64,000 nt of DNA from Epiperipatus broadwayi (GCA_028023455.1 JAQFVV010006294.1:3251001-3315000); one strand, 5' to 3'. Counted from the first letter of the stretch, positions 1 through 13,129 are shown. Notes: a model not told the origin generated them from the sequence alone. Made by a program: numbers and translations.

Positions 1-1973
1 TATCTGTTTTTAGAAAAAAAAATCAAATATCTCTGATTAGTCATGTCATTGTCTTCATTGCCACAAGAACGTTCATGTAATCTTCCAATGATGCTTATTG
101 GCAGAAACAATGTTGAGGATAATGACATCATAGCAAGGTAAATATGTGACTACCTTTCCAATAAATATTTTATCCATAAATTTTCTGTAGAATTAAGCTT
201 TGATGGATTACCGTTTGTTAAAAATGGACTGAATATTATAAGGGATAATGCCTACATTTTAATAAATTGTATAAATAATTATTTATAGATCTGTAACTTG
301 GATACTTAATAAAAGAGCAATGCAGAGAATGTAAAATTCCAGTATAAAGTACTGCAGAAGTGTTTGTTGTCATTATAAAAAGTTGTGAGAATAAATATGA
401 TTGATATTAATAAAAGAATTAAAAATGAAATCCAAGGTGGGCTGAAGTTGTAAACTGGATTCAATAATTTGAAGGAAATCTAGGGAAAAACCATATATGA
501 CATCAAGAAGTTTAATGGAATGATATGAAAAATAAGAGTTAGGGTTTGGGAAAGTTGAATTGAACATGGAGATATCTTTATCCTGTAATAGATTGATAAG
601 GATGAAAATAATAAATACTAGCAGTGGAGGTGAGTGGAATGGCGCAATAAATCAAGTTAGGGAGGATTTAGCATGAGTTACTCAACTCTTGAATGAGTCT
701 CCCAACATGATATGAATATGCTTTTCAGAAGACTTTTTGATTTAGTTTTAATATAATTCATATTGAAAGATATTTATTCACAGAAATACCACAAACTAAA
801 AACTGAGAAAAGTGCAAATATAAATAGTTTCAAATTAATATTTATGTCTACCATTATTGGACACATGATTTAAAAGTTGGATTCATAAGTACACATTTAA
901 ACAGTTATACACAGCAAATAACTACTATTAACTAGATGAACTTTGAGGTCATTGTGATACAGCAATATATGTCCATTAATTTAAGAAAACTTTATTGATC
1001 TTTATTCAAATGAAAATGTCATATAATTATTGAATATTACTTTTGCTTTTTACTTTGAGTAGAGTATCTAGAGTAAAGCAGTAAACTAATGATTGTTAAA
1101 CACATTATTCTCTTAATTATTTTGATCTTCAAGTTTTATCTTTTGCATTTTAAAAATCATTAATGATATAGAAAATAAAGAACTGTTAGATGTATCAAAT
1201 AATTGGTTTATATTATATTAAAATATAGGATCGACTAATATTAATAAGATCAAACATATGTCTATTTACATTAGCAGTTAATTAAAGCAGTCATAATAAA
1301 TTATTGGTTTTTTAATGAATCATTTAGTGCAACAAATATACGAAATGATATTATATATATACACTATTTGATAAGCTTTAATAGATTGTTATACACTCTA
1401 AACTGAACAATAGTGTGACATAATTTGAAGCTAAGTGATTTGGAGATAATCTGATGTCAAGTTAGGTAGCCAGGAAACAGAGTATGAAAATAAAACTATG
1501 ATTTAATTATTTTTTATTATTATTAATGAAATGTACTTAACAATGGGCAGCCACATCAATCTAACCGGAAATGAAGATTTTAATATATCACGAGACCTAA
1601 AAAATGAAGATTTTTAGTATAATTACGAGACCTAAGCACCAATTGTATAAAAGCAAAAACCTTTTAAAATTTTTCTTAACAACAATGCATCTGCTATCAT
1701 GAACTAACAGCAATTGAGTTAAAATTTTGAACACAAAAATGGAGTCTTATTTGAATTACAGGAATTTTCTTTAAATCAAGTACTGTATTATAAATTTTAT
1801 CGAATTTAGCAGAAAATGTTATGAAATGAAAATTAAGAACAATTTATAGATTTTCATAACTAGATTATTTTCTGATATTTTTAAATCTTGTCAGAAAAAG
1901 AAAACTAAATCTGCTAATAGTTAAGGCAAAAAATGGAATAATTTATTTAATATATATATATATAAATTCTTCT
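1..1973. other. Unrecognised AT-rich sequence
   Basis: No open frame above about 65 codons and no recognisable protein motif on either strand. The sequence is very AT-rich with short homopolymer and TA runs, for example the TA run near 1951-1973. I see nothing here that I can name. It may be old transposon debris or intergenic DNA. Confidence 0.6.
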
Positions 1974-2243
1974 ATAAATATTTTTATGTGTTAATTTCTG
2001 GCAGTGGCTTTTATTTATTTATATTTAAGATATAAATTAAGATATAGATTTTTATCTCTGCGTCTCCACTGAGCTAGTGACTTGGGCTAACGATCTGAAT
2101 ATTTAAATAAAGTGGAATCTTAACAGCGCGTATCTGCCTACTCTATAAATTTTTCTAGGTTTAAATGCCTAGATGGCGCTCTGTAGAGCAGATATCGTAG
2201 TTTGCGGTTAGATTCGATCTTCACTTTCATTTCGATCGTTATA
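1974..2243 (+). repeat. Left direct terminal repeat (putative 5' LTR)
   Basis: Nearly identical to 4570-4836 with only a handful of differences, such as a 2-base indel in GAGCTAGTGACTTG versus GAGCTGTGACTTG. It includes TTTAAATGCCTAGATGGCGC. Shared similarity begins at about ATAAATATTTTTATG and stops at GATCGTT. The high identity suggests a fairly recent origin. Confidence 0.75.
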
Positions 2244-4569
2244 ACTGGCTACCCAACTTGGGCCGATCTTTAATAAACACGAGTGCCCTGAGAATTTTAA
2301 AAGTGAATCATGCCCGTAGTATTCTTTCTGAAATTAGTATAAATATATTTGTTGTATTAACGTAAGGTTATACTTGAAGTTTTGTCTTAAAGGTACTGCC
2401 AGTAAGAAAAATTGCGCATATGTAAATATAAATGCGAGGAATAAAACGTAATAATAAATATAAATCTTTTTTTTTTAAAAAAAAAGTCTTGTTAAATTAA
2501 AATCTAATCGTTCAACTTGCCTAAGTAATAGTTAAAGGTAGGAGAAATGAAACTTGGAAGGGAGGGGGCAGAAATTTAGCTGGTAATAGAGAATCAACAG
2601 TCAACTTTTTTTTTAATCATTATATTTGTGTGTAATTACTGTTTTGTCTTGTAAAAAAAAAGTTTTGTCCTTTTGAAATTTTCATATATAATCAATTTGT
2701 GTAACGTAATTACTAACACTAAGTAAAGTCTTTTTTTTTTTTTTAATGTTCTTGTTTTTTGAGGAAGTTTACTGATATGTAACGATATATAAATATGTTG
2801 TTACATTAATTTAAAACAAAAACTTAAAAGTTCGCAAATAAAAGTAAAAAAATAAACGCTAAAATTAAAATGTTTGTTAAACATATATACATTCACACAG
2901 ATGCCAAACATTAAAAATATTTTTTTTAAAAAAACAAATAAATAAGTATTTGAACGTACTTTTTTATAAAAAAAAAAAGTACAAGATTTAAAAATAAAAA
3001 CAGGTATTAATTAATTCTTGTAATCTGTAAATGGAAATGATTGTTTATAAATTGTTTGAAAAGCAAGCTAGCCTTGGGCTCTTGTATAATTAAAATGATC
3101 TGATGAAAGATAGATAAGAAAATAAAGAGAAATTAGCTTGACCAATGGAAGCACTAAGCCTTGGCTCGGACCCTAACGAAAGTGATGGATTAGTGACGTT
3201 TTGTTGATTGAATCCGTGTGAATAATATAAAAAGGGAAATACAGTTTTTTCTGACAGTTCCAGCGTTTTGTGTTTGAGAGATGCGGTAGGACGCATATAC
3301 CATACTCTATTTAAAAAAAATGGAAAGACTGTGATACCTTGAACCAGCTATTGCTATCTCCAGAACATTATCTTCCAATGGAGGCATCACGGGAATTAAA
3401 AGCAGAAACCTGGACTCTTTTACCGTGAGCTATGAACTTTACAAATCAACAAAAAAAAAGTAATTAAGAACTTTCGTCATTGTTTTTTTTTTTTTTATAA
3501 AGATTCAGCTAATTTAAATTTTAAAATGAACTCTTATTTGATTTTCAAATTAATAATTGATTGTTTAAATTTATATAGTTAAGTTTTTCTAAAAATCATT
3601 TCCATTTTTTTTTTCTTATTGTATAAATTATTTATTGTTTAAATTTTAAATGATGAAATTTAGGTTGGGTATAGACGTTGCATAGATTCGTTAGCGGTTG
3701 ATTATGTTGAAGTTTTCACATTTGATTAGAATATATAGGTCAACGATGTTAATGCGGGCATCTTATGATGAATGCCATGGGGCCTTGTGTATTCCCTTTT
3801 GCAATTGACGTTATCGGTGATTTTGTATTTTGATCGATTGTGTTTAATTTGGATGTTTTTGACCGTGGAATCTGTGCAGCCGATCTATACTCAATATTTT
3901 AAAAACAAATTTATAAAAATAATCTGTGCGAACGTATTTAAATGTTAAATTTAAGTCGGGCGTGAATGGCTATATAGTTTTGTAAAGTTATATTAAGGGA
4001 GGGTAATCTTAGGTTATTCATTTCGTAGTTGAATTGGTTCAATGGATTGGATATATTTGTATAATTGTAGATGTAGTATGAGATCCGCTACGGGCAGGAT
4101 TATATATATATGCCACACACCTTCTGTTTGCCTATGGATGGGTTTGTAAGACGGCAAAGGACCGCAGTCCATTCCTATGGAGTTTTATGTTTATTGTTCA
4201 ACTCGCCAACAGATGTGACATTCCTGTTGGTGGAGAGACAATGTCTTCTCTAATTCTACTTGCTGTTCAGATGTACATTCCTGACAGTATAGTATTTTGT
4301 GTCATCGTATTTTCATGCTACATTGAATACATAAATGTATCAGATGGATTGGGGCCTGTTTGATTGCGAAATTTATTGCCTAAGGTTAAATCAGGGAAGA
4401 ATATTTTCTTTTCAAATGCAGATCTATGTAGTCTATTCATATTCGACTCCCTAAATAAATATTAAACTCATGGTTGTAATTTACTTCAATGTAAAACTAA
4501 AGATTAATAGAAAAATCTAAAATGTTGAATTTATTCCTCAAAATTTAAATGTTATTTTATATGTGCGTA

Positions 4570-4836
4570 AATAAATATTTTTATGTGTTAATTTCTGGCA
4601 GTGGCTTTTATTTATTTATATTTAAGATATAAATTAAGATATAGATTTTTATCTCTGCGTCTCCACTGAGCTGTGACTTGGGCTAACGATCTGAATATTT
4701 AAATAAAGTGGAATCTTAACAGCGCATATCTGCCTACTCTATAAATTTTTCTAGGTTTAAATGCCTAGATGGTGCTCTGTAGAGCAGATATCGTAGTTTG
4801 CGGTTAGATTCGATCTTCACTTTCATTTTGATCATT
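4570..4836 (+). repeat. Right direct terminal repeat (putative 3' LTR)
   Basis: Second copy of the 270-bp repeat. Similarity ends at GATCATT, and the next bases belong to the RT reading frame of the downstream LINE. The LINE therefore appears to have landed at or a few bases before the end of this repeat. Confidence 0.75.
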
Positions 4837-6103
4837 GTCTCATGTTTCTAAGGTGTTATTGAGGATTTTAACTCAAAGGATTTATGGGAAGGTTGACTAT
4901 TATATTGCTGAAGAACAGTTTGGTTTTCGGAAAGGGCAAAGCACAGGAGATGCTATTGGTATTGTTAGGACAATTGCAGAAAGATATATTGAAAGAGATA
5001 AAGGAATTGGTATATGTTTTGTAGATTTGGAAAAGGCATTTGATAGAGTAAGCTGGAATAAACTGATGTCTATCTTAAGAGATAAAGGAGTATTCTGGAA
5101 AGAAAGACGATTGATATGGAATATGTATAATGGTCAAAGAATAAGAGTTAGATTTGGATGTAATGAGACTGATGAAGTGAATATAGAAAGTGGAGTTAGG
5201 CAAGGATGTAGTATGTCACCTGTTTTGTTTAATATTTATTTAGAAGATATGCTAAATAATTATTTGGACTGTGGAGGAGCAAATGTTGGAGGGAGAGTAA
5301 TAAAGTGTATAAGATTTGCAGATGATATGGCTCTTATTGCTGAGGAAGAAAAGGATCTTCAGAATATGTTGAATAAATTGGAAGAAGGATGTATGGCATA
5401 TGGAATGAAGATTAATATTGAAAAGACTAAGTGTTTATGGATAGGGAGAGATGCAAAAAGACTGCAAATTGGAATCCATGATGACATGGTGCAGCAGGTG
5501 AAGGGATTTAGATATTTGGGTTGTTGGTTGAGTGAGGGTGGAAGAAGTGAAGATGAAGTTAAAAGAAGAATAGCATTGGCAAAGGTGACATTTGTAAAAA
5601 GAAAGAAGATATTTTGTGAACCTATGGAAAGAGAATTAAGGAAAAGATTAATTAAATGTTATGTGTGGAGTGTATTAATGTATGGTTGTGAGACATGGAC
5701 ATTGAGTAATAGAATTAAGAAACGACTGGAAGCTTTTGAGATGTGGACATGGAGAAAAATGGAAAAAATCAGTTGGGTGAATAAAATAACAAATGAAGAA
5801 GTTTTGAAAAGAGTTAATGTGGAAAGAAGATTGATTGAAAGTATCAAAGAGAGAAAGAGAAACTGAATTGGACATATACTAAGAAAAGATTATAGTTTAA
5901 TGAAAGATGTTTTGGAAGGAATGTGGTGAGTGGAAATAAAAAGAAAGGACGGAAGAGATTGACATTATTGGATGATATACGAGATGGAAGGGGTTATGTG
6001 GAATTGAGGAAGTGGGCAAGGAAGAGAATGGAATGGAAGAATGGATGATGTAGTGACTACTCTCTGGACCTGTCTATTGGACAGACTACTATTGATTGAT
6101 TGA
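4837..6103 (+). pseudogene. LINE reverse transcriptase fragment, 5'-truncated
   Basis: Encodes the reverse transcriptase of a non-LTR retrotransposon, of the type often annotated as endonuclease-reverse transcriptase in arthropod and other invertebrate genomes. The frame is open for 343 codons to 5866. Visible motifs in order are QFGFRKGQSTGDAI, catalytic motif A in CFVDLEKAFDRVSW, motif B GVRQGCSMSPVLFNIY, the catalytic FADD in IRFADDMALIAE, KTKCLW, the FRYLGCWLSEGG motif, and LMYGCETWTL in the thumb region. The first codon is TTG and similarity starts abruptly, so this is a 5' truncation with the endonuclease missing, not a true start. The stop at 5864-5866 (TGA) replaces the tryptophan expected before IGHILRKDY. 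A further frameshift follows near 5920, after which the C-terminal tail continues to about 6048. The copy ends in TTGATTGATTGAT. Clade not assigned. Confidence 0.9.
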
Positions 6104-6261
6104 TATATAAAAAGTAATTTATGATTATAAATAGTTATCTAATGTTATTTTGAGATGCAAATGGGGAAAGGAAAACGTGCTATGGTGTGATTGCTTTCTT
6201 CCCTAACATGTTTGCGTAAGACCTCTATTTTTTTCTACTTTATTTTAACCCCAAGAAGAAA

Positions 6262-6655
6262 GATGCCTGCGATCCAAAAAGTAGCATGCTCAGGAATATT
6301 TAGAAATGAAACAGCTAAGGATCGATGTGTTTATTTTAAACAATGCCAGGAGACATCACTGCATGATCAAACCTTTGCCAAAGAAAATGGTTTGGCGAGC
6401 TAAACTGCTTATTGGAAATTACTATGCCTAAACATCATGAACTACTACTACTATTAGGACAATGCCTGCGATCCAAAAAAAAGCACACAGGAATATTTAG
6501 AAATGAAACAGCTAAGGATCGATGTGTTTATTTTAAATGACATCAGGAGACATCACTTCATGATCAATCCTTTGCCAAAGAAAATGATTTGGTGAGCTAA
6601 ACTGCTTATTCGAAATTACTACACCTAAACATCATGAACTACTACTACTAGAACT
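6262..6655. repeat. 200-bp tandem duplication
   Basis: Two head-to-tail copies with a 200-bp period, starting at 6262 and 6462, both opening ATGCCTGCGATCC and both closing with CATCATGAACTACTACTAC. They differ by about 10% including small indels. No coding sense is recognised. The 70-codon frame over 6191-6403 lies within the first unit and is not preserved in the second. Either a small dispersed repeat that duplicated or a short satellite. Confidence 0.85.
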
Positions 6656-6982
6656 TTGTCTCAACTATCATTTTTGAGCAAGAGATTAATATTGTACATT
6701 TTGTTTGATTTTTCTTTTATCTGTGTTTTATTTTCATACTCCGATGGAGCACTTCACAGTTTATGTTGTGAAAAATTTCATTTTTAGAGTTAGCAGAGAA
6801 GAAAAGGGAGGATGGTCAACTTAGTTGTTTTCTTTTTTATAATTGTAAATAAAATCTAGATCAGCTCATCACTTTTCTAGCTGCTTAACATCAGGTTATC
6901 TATGTATATTGCGCATATATGTATTTCATTCCCACACGTGTATATATTTTTAAATTTAAAAAAAAATTGTTTTATATATATA
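6656..6982. other. Unrecognised AT-rich spacer
   Basis: No gene or named repeat recognised. It ends in a TA run that merges with the left boundary of the long terminal repeat starting near 6983. Confidence 0.6.
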
Positions 6983-9900
6983 TAGGTTTGTTTGTGTGTG
7001 AGTGTTGTATATAGTTAATAAACAATAGTTATTAATAGGCAGTAGTAAACAGAGAATCTTACAATAAATAATATTTAATATAATGGTCTATTATTATTAA
7101 ATAAAGCATTCAGTTATTTAGCTTTTTTTTTTTTAATAAAACACAACTGGAAAGGTGTAAAAAGATCTATAAATTAATAGATAAAATGCACACGTGTGAG
7201 TATGGCTATGTAAACAAAAACATTTTTTACACTGCAAGCTCTGTTTTTTTTGTTATCTGGATTTTTGATTGTGCAAAGAGGAAGGGAAAATGCTTTGACA
7301 GAATAAATATAACTATTAATCTTCTTATTAATTACTATGGACCGTCAACTTGTGAGGTTCTGATTTTTATCTCAAAATGAGTTATTTTTGGTAGATTTTT
7401 TTTAATCAGAAAGTCGAAATATAAAGAGTGGCACAATATTAATAAAGGCAGTTAAAGTTAAAGAAATGGGCAGTTAAAAGTTAAAGTTTTGGCAGTGAAA
7501 AGGGCAAAAGGCAGTTGGCAGTTAGCAGCAGTTTTTTTCATCTGTTTCTTTTAAGCTCAGAATGAGCTATTGATTTGTTTTCTTTAAAAAGTTAAGGAAG
7601 AAAATGTGAGCTTTTGCTTTAAAACAGCATAAAAGATGTGTGCCTATATAAATAATCTCACAGCAAAATTAATCTAAAGAGATGGATCAAAATTTAATCT
7701 TTTAAAAGAAGTTGGTGAAATAATATAAAAAATGGTATTTATATATCTTGGCTGTTTGTGAAACAATGAAGATGCAGTACTAATTTTGCCATTTTGTTCC
7801 TTGATGCCTCACATCATGGGTTAAACTCACCAATCTATCTGTGGACTCATATACAAGTCTTTAATAATCAAAGAATGGCTTGTTTAACCAACCACAAATG
7901 CTATATGAGAGGCTTCTTTTTTGTCTCCTAGTCCATTAAAGGAACATCATCTTTGAATGGAGGGAGAAGAGGAAAGAAGAGAAGAAAGAAGATGTATAAA
8001 GCCATGCAGCCAACCTCAATTAATCTATAAATCGGTTTTTTTTAAAAAAAGTTTTCATATTTATCAAAGGTGCCTGCAATAACTTTTAAAATGTAGGAAC
8101 AAACAAACAAACAAACCAGTTCATATTTATCAAAAGTGTCTGCAATAATATTCAAATTGGTAGGAACAAGCAAAACAAACAGTTGAAGCTATAAATAAAA
8201 GAGTGGTCTGCTATTTGAACCTGGACATTAATAAGAACTGAAAATGGATCAAGTAACTTTAAAATTTGACTAACAAATTTTTTTATTTACTTATTAAAAG
8301 TAAACTTTGATTTCTACAGTCAGAGCATTTTTTTATATATATAAACATTAAGAGTTTGTTTATTGATCATATTATCAATATTGCATAACATTACACACAC
8401 ACAGTTTAAAATTCATTAAACTTAATTTTTCATAATCTTTTGATATTTTTTTATATTGTAATACTAAAATATTTTTTATTATTATTGTTCTTTATTCATT
8501 GTGATAATTGAGCAACCTATCAATATATGCTTTTTTATTATTTATTTTTGCATATTAAATTTGATATAATCTATTTTTGCTCAAGGTTGCAATAATATTT
8601 TTTTATATATGTGATTTATGTATTAATCCATAATATAAGGGTACACGTTTTAATGTAATATATGTTGACATATCACCGGGTGTGCGCATGAGTGACTGCT
8701 TATACCAACCAATCAAAATAGGTTAGACATAATTATTTTAAGGTAGAAAATTAAAGAGCAGGGTTTCACATATGTATGAAAGTAAAAAAGAACACACATT
8801 ACATAAATGAAGTTTACCTTTATGACATATAATAAGTAGGGAAAATCTTGAATAAGCATTCAATAGAATTTTTTTATGTCATTTTAAGACAACTTACTTC
8901 AAAATATGTAGCAACATGAGCAGATATATAAAATTAGTTTGTTACACATATAGTATTAGAATATTTTGTTTAATTATGTATTTAATTGAGTCAATTGTAT
9001 AATTAGTAAAACGATTTATTGAAAGGAAGTGTGAATAAATATAATTATACCATATTTAGTTTCCGAGTTATTAGTAGCATTGTTAATATTTTTTTCATCT
9101 TGTGTTTGGATTATAATTAATCATCATCACTCATAAATGTTAAGTAAATGTTAAGCATTGGATAGTGATTTACATGTAAGGATGATTGAGGTCACGCTTG
9201 ACATATAACCAAGTTTTGAGTAATTATAGGTTTGTAGTAAAAAAGCTAAAATTTTATGTGGTGCCCATGAGTTTTGACCATCATTGCCAGTGGTGTATAT
9301 TACTGGTTAAATCACCATTTAAGCATAATACTGTTCAAGTAAATAATGATAGATTTATCAGAATCTAGATTTTATGATATAAGATTAGTTATGATCACCA
9401 ACATCACTAAATAAATAGTAATAATCAAATCCAATCTTAAATGTAATTAATATGTTTAGTAAATAGTGGTTTATAAAAAGTTGAATATCATGTGGTGAGA
9501 TTCGTGATGGTTTATAAAAAGTTGAATATTATGTGGTGAGATTCGTGATGATCATTCATCATCACTGGTAAATATTGTTGATTGGGTCATAATTTTAACT
9601 ATAAAAGTATTTTAAGTAAATAACCATAAACGTATATAAGTGCTAGGGAGTATTATAATTAAATCCGAGATTAAACACTATTTTTTTAAGAAGGTGCCTA
9701 TATGCTTATAAAAGATAAATTTGTTGTTATGAGTTCATTACTAAAGCTGTGGCTGGAATCATCATCAACATTATATTACGATGAAGAATTAAATTAAATA
9801 ACTAAGTTTAATGGCCATATATGTAAGTAATGGTCTTCACTATGGTTGTTTGGAAGCCATTACTAAGAGCATTCATGCATCTGTACATCAATATATTTAA

Positions 9901-10699
9901 ACTGAGTTGGTAATATCTATAAATGTTGGATATATAAATTTTATGGTATTGGGATCTTCTAATTTTATTGACACAGATAAAATAAAAGTACATCATTTTT
10001 TGTTGTTATTCATCCACATGCATGTGTAGTAAAGAAGGTACCAAATTGGTTTGAACCTGGTACACTATGGACAGATAATATTTAACTAGGTTTAAAACAA
10101 TCTAGTGGCACCCAGGGAAAACACATATACTTAGCTAAACTGAATAAAAGTGATAAAGTCCCTTTTTTAACTTATTAACTTTCTTTGGTATTTTTTAAGT
10201 TGTTATAAATAGCGCCAGTGTGCGCCTGTGACCATGAATGATCTTATATATATGGAAAGAGGGATGGGAAGGATTCTTTGTTGAAAGAACCTATTATTGG
10301 AGATAAGCATAATGCACTCCATGGATTTCATTGTAATTTTGTTCAGTTGCTATGGCTAATACTGGTTTATCTGATGACAATGGCTAGTGTATTTTGTTGG
10401 TTACAATAGCTTCCCAATATTGATATATTTTAAATCTTAAATGATGACTGATGAATTTTCACTTTTATTTTGTGTGTTGAGAAATGGGATAATTTATTTA
10501 TTTCTTTATTGTCATGACTAAGTTAATGTTTATGATAGTTGCAAATGGGCTATGGTGTTATATTTAATTAGTTACAAATGGACACCCATCTAAAGCATGA
10601 TATGTATATTACCATGTTCTTATTCATATATTAATGTCTTCCTTATTTAGTTACAAATTATAGTGGTTATCTTAGAAATTTCATTTTTATTTGGTTACA
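6983..10699 (+). repeat. Putative 5' LTR (about 3.7 kb)
   Basis: Colinear with 15589-19423 throughout, with about 90% or more identity by eye. It begins TAGGTTTGTTTGTGTGTGAG and ends GGTTACA. It carries a private 41-bp tandem duplication (9468-9508 and 9509-9549, opening GGTTTATAAAAAGTTGAAT) that is absent from the other copy. Near its right end several GTTACAAATGG motifs (about 10400-10700) mimic the LTR/PBS junction. No ORF within it is conserved in both copies beyond about 60 codons. Confidence 0.62.
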
Positions 10700-10720
10700 A
10701 ATGACACCCAACATGGGGCT
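10700..10720 (+). promoter_or_regulatory. Putative primer-binding site
   Basis: AATGACACCCAACATGGGGC follows the GGTTACA end of the left long repeat. It matches the TGGCGCCCAACGTGGGGC form of tRNA primer-binding site with a few transitions (G to A or C to T), as expected in a decayed copy. This motif is the main reason for calling the long repeats LTRs. Confidence 0.6.
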
Positions 10721-11334
10721 TGAAGTAAGCCCACTAGGGTTCAAAATATGCCACATACCTGAGAGATGTAGAGTATATATAATGATGACGGATGTATAGT
10801 TTTAAAAAAAATAAAAAGAAATTTTTTTGTGTGTAATTTTTTTTTATATAGAAATATTTTGGCCTTATGCTTAAATGATGATGATTACTATTATTGCATT
10901 TTTTAATGATGATAAATAAATACAGCCATAAAACAGCTTAGTTTCAATCTTAAAATCATATAAATATCACAATTTATAGTAAGTGTTGAAGTTGAAAGCA
11001 TTTTTTAAAAAATATTTTGCTTATCAATGAAATATAGCATTGCTGCCAGATAAGCATAGAAATATTGATAGCATTAAATTATAGAGTAATAATTTTGTTC
11101 ATATTTGGAACGTTTATGTTATAGAAAATCTATGATTTTGGAGGTTAGATTGGATATTTGATTGTTGGAGTTTGGTTGGTTATGTTGCAATTTTGATGAT
11201 GGATGGAGAGTTTTTGTCTTTGCCTTGAGGATATGATATATTCATGCCACTTGTGATTGTTAATCTCATTCACTGCTCTAACCCAGGTTATGATATCAGT
11301 TATTATTTATCATGAAGCAGTTAACAGTAGTCCT

Positions 11335-11480
11335 GCCATAATTTGCCCCTAAGACTCCCAGAGAGCAAGGCATAGTTTTTCTGATATATATAATAATTGC
11401 CTCTAAGACTCCAAGAGAGAGCAAGGCAGTATTTTATAAATTATAGCCCCTAAGACTTGGTCATAAGCAGGGCAGTGCAA
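11335..11480. repeat. Short tandem repeats in putative leader
   Basis: Three degenerate units contain CCCCTAAGACTC followed by AGAGAGCAAGGCA (about 11340, 11398 and 11446). They sit between the putative PBS and the gag-like region and could be leader or packaging repeats. Function not known. Confidence 0.6.
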
Positions 11481-12127
11481 CAGTGTTTGCAATAAACTAT
11501 CAATGGTTGTAGTAGCTTAGAGTGACTGAATTGGGATCATCATCTGAGTGTTCTTGGAACATTGTGTGCTTTAAGGGCTGTGATTGAATTCTTTTATCTA
11601 TCTCATGATTGTGAATTGCTAATCATTCTTTTGACTGTCAGTATCTGTCAGATCTCTAGGGGGTAGATGAGTATATAAGCTGAGGTATGAACTCTAGTAT
11701 AAATATATGCATGTGTTATGCAAATATTTTTTGCTTAATTTATTAAATAAGAGGTAGAGAAAATTATGTTTTATGAGAGCATTGAAAAGCTAGATAAATG
11801 ATGGTACAAACAAGGCACACTATTATAGAAATGGCTTACTCATAAATAAATGTTTTTTTAAATAAGGACTGATCTCATATAGTAATTAATCAGATGTATG
11901 TAAAGATAAGTGATGATGGAAGTTAGGTTAATATAAGGCACTTGAAATACAGATAGAAGATTGAGCAGAATAATGGCTAAGAGCTAGTGGTTGGAACATC
12001 TTTGGAGTATATGAGTGGATAGATGAAGGTGTTGACTCTGGATGTGTAGGAGATCAGGGAACAGAACAAAACAAAACTGAAATAAAGAATACAAATATTT
12101 TTATAAATTTATAAGTAAGAGATTAAT

Positions 12128-13129
12128 ATGGAGCAAGATAAAGAACTAATCACTGAAGGAATGGAGGAAATAGAAAAGCAAGCCATCCAGAATGCTTGCA
12201 AATTATGATGAGCCAAATAAATCAGAATTAGATCAGCAATCACAAGAGATGAGCCAAATAAATCAGAAATTCAAACAAGCTCAAGCAATGAGTCAGCAAT
12301 CACAAGAGATGAACCAAATAAATCAGAGATTCGATTAACAAACTCACACAATGACTCAGCAATCATAAGATATGAACCAAATAAATCAGAAATTTGATCA
12401 ACAAGCTCAAGCAATGAGTCAGCAATCACAAGAGATGAACCAAATAAGTCAGAAATTAGACCAACAAGCTCAAGAAATAAAACAGGTAATGAAGCAAGAA
12501 ATGGGTCAGCAATCTCAAAAAAATAGAAAACATCAGAAGAAATTTAAGTAATGCATGGACAGCAAGTCAAAGGAAATGGGATGCAAATATTTGTATGGTA
12601 GAAGTAAAGAGTTACGTGATTATAGTCAAGTCATGTGAATATTGAAACAGCTCAGAATGGTCCCAGAGAAGACATTTGCAGCAAAGTTAATACCTTAGAG
12701 TTAAAGGTAGCTGCTGTTCAAGAACAGAATAATCTCAGAGAGGACGTTGTCAGCAAAGTTAATACCTTAGAGTTAAAGGTAGCTTTTTTCAGAAACAATA
12801 ATCTCAGAGAGGATATTTACAGCAAAGTTAAAACCTTCAAGTTAAAGGTAGCTGTAATCAAAAAACAGTTACAGACAAAATGTGAATATCTGAACAAAAG
12901 GCAAGGCGTGTCATACCATGAATTAAGTAAAGACATCCAGGAAATGATGCAACTGACCAAAATCTCCATAGAAGAAAGGGGGAGTACCCTACATACTACA
13001 GTAAAAGTGGACATAACTAACAGGAAAAGTCATATAGACTTTAATGTTACATTAGGAAAACAAGAAAGGATTATGATAGGCCATGTTAAGAAATATCTGC
13101 GTTGTCAAGAAAAAAAACATTCATCATAA
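12128..13129 (+). pseudogene. Repetitive coiled-coil gag-like remnant
   Basis: Begins with ATG at 12128 (MEQDKELITEGMEEIEKQ), then changes frame. From 12210 to 12540 it encodes several tandem units of about 70 bp with MSQQSQEMNQINQKFDQQ-like content, broken by stops. From 12635 to 13129 an open frame of 164 codons carries three tandem units reading LREDxxSKVNTLELKVA. The product would be glutamine- and lysine-rich, hydrophilic and probably coiled-coil, as in the N-terminal part of some Ty3-type Gag proteins. No CCHC zinc knuckle or protease follows. Assignment rests on composition, strand and its place inside the putative LTR element, so it is tentative. Alternatively it is just a low-complexity repeat region. 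Confidence 0.5.

Larger units (their letters stand above)
1974..4836 (+). mobile_element. Probable small LTR retroelement (no coding capacity recognised)
   Basis: Two direct repeats of about 270 bp (1974-2243 and 4570-4836) enclose 2.3 kb. Immediately after the first copy comes AACTGGCTACCCAACTTGGG, which resembles the tRNA-type primer-binding site (TGGCGACCC-like) that follows the 5' LTR in Ty3 and BEL elements. The repeats contain TGTTAATTTCTGGCAG near their left end, compatible with an LTR start. I recognise no gag or pol in the interior, so it would be a non-autonomous or gutted element. The right repeat ends a few bases short, where the LINE at 4837 begins. The LTR reading is inferred from the repeat plus the PBS-like motif. 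A clear target duplication was not found. Confidence 0.5.

Noticed and set aside
9808-9996. 62-codon minus-strand frame conserved at 18538-18726
   Set aside because: The frame survives in both long repeats because they are recent copies; no motif and no larger context support a protein.
10261-10410. Plus-strand frame matching 18943-19128 as a small gene
   Set aside because: In the left copy the frame is disturbed by small changes near its start; conservation reflects the DNA duplication.
12200-12480. Regularly spaced repeats as a CRISPR array
   Set aside because: Units are directly tandem and coding-like without unique spacers, and the DNA is eukaryotic.
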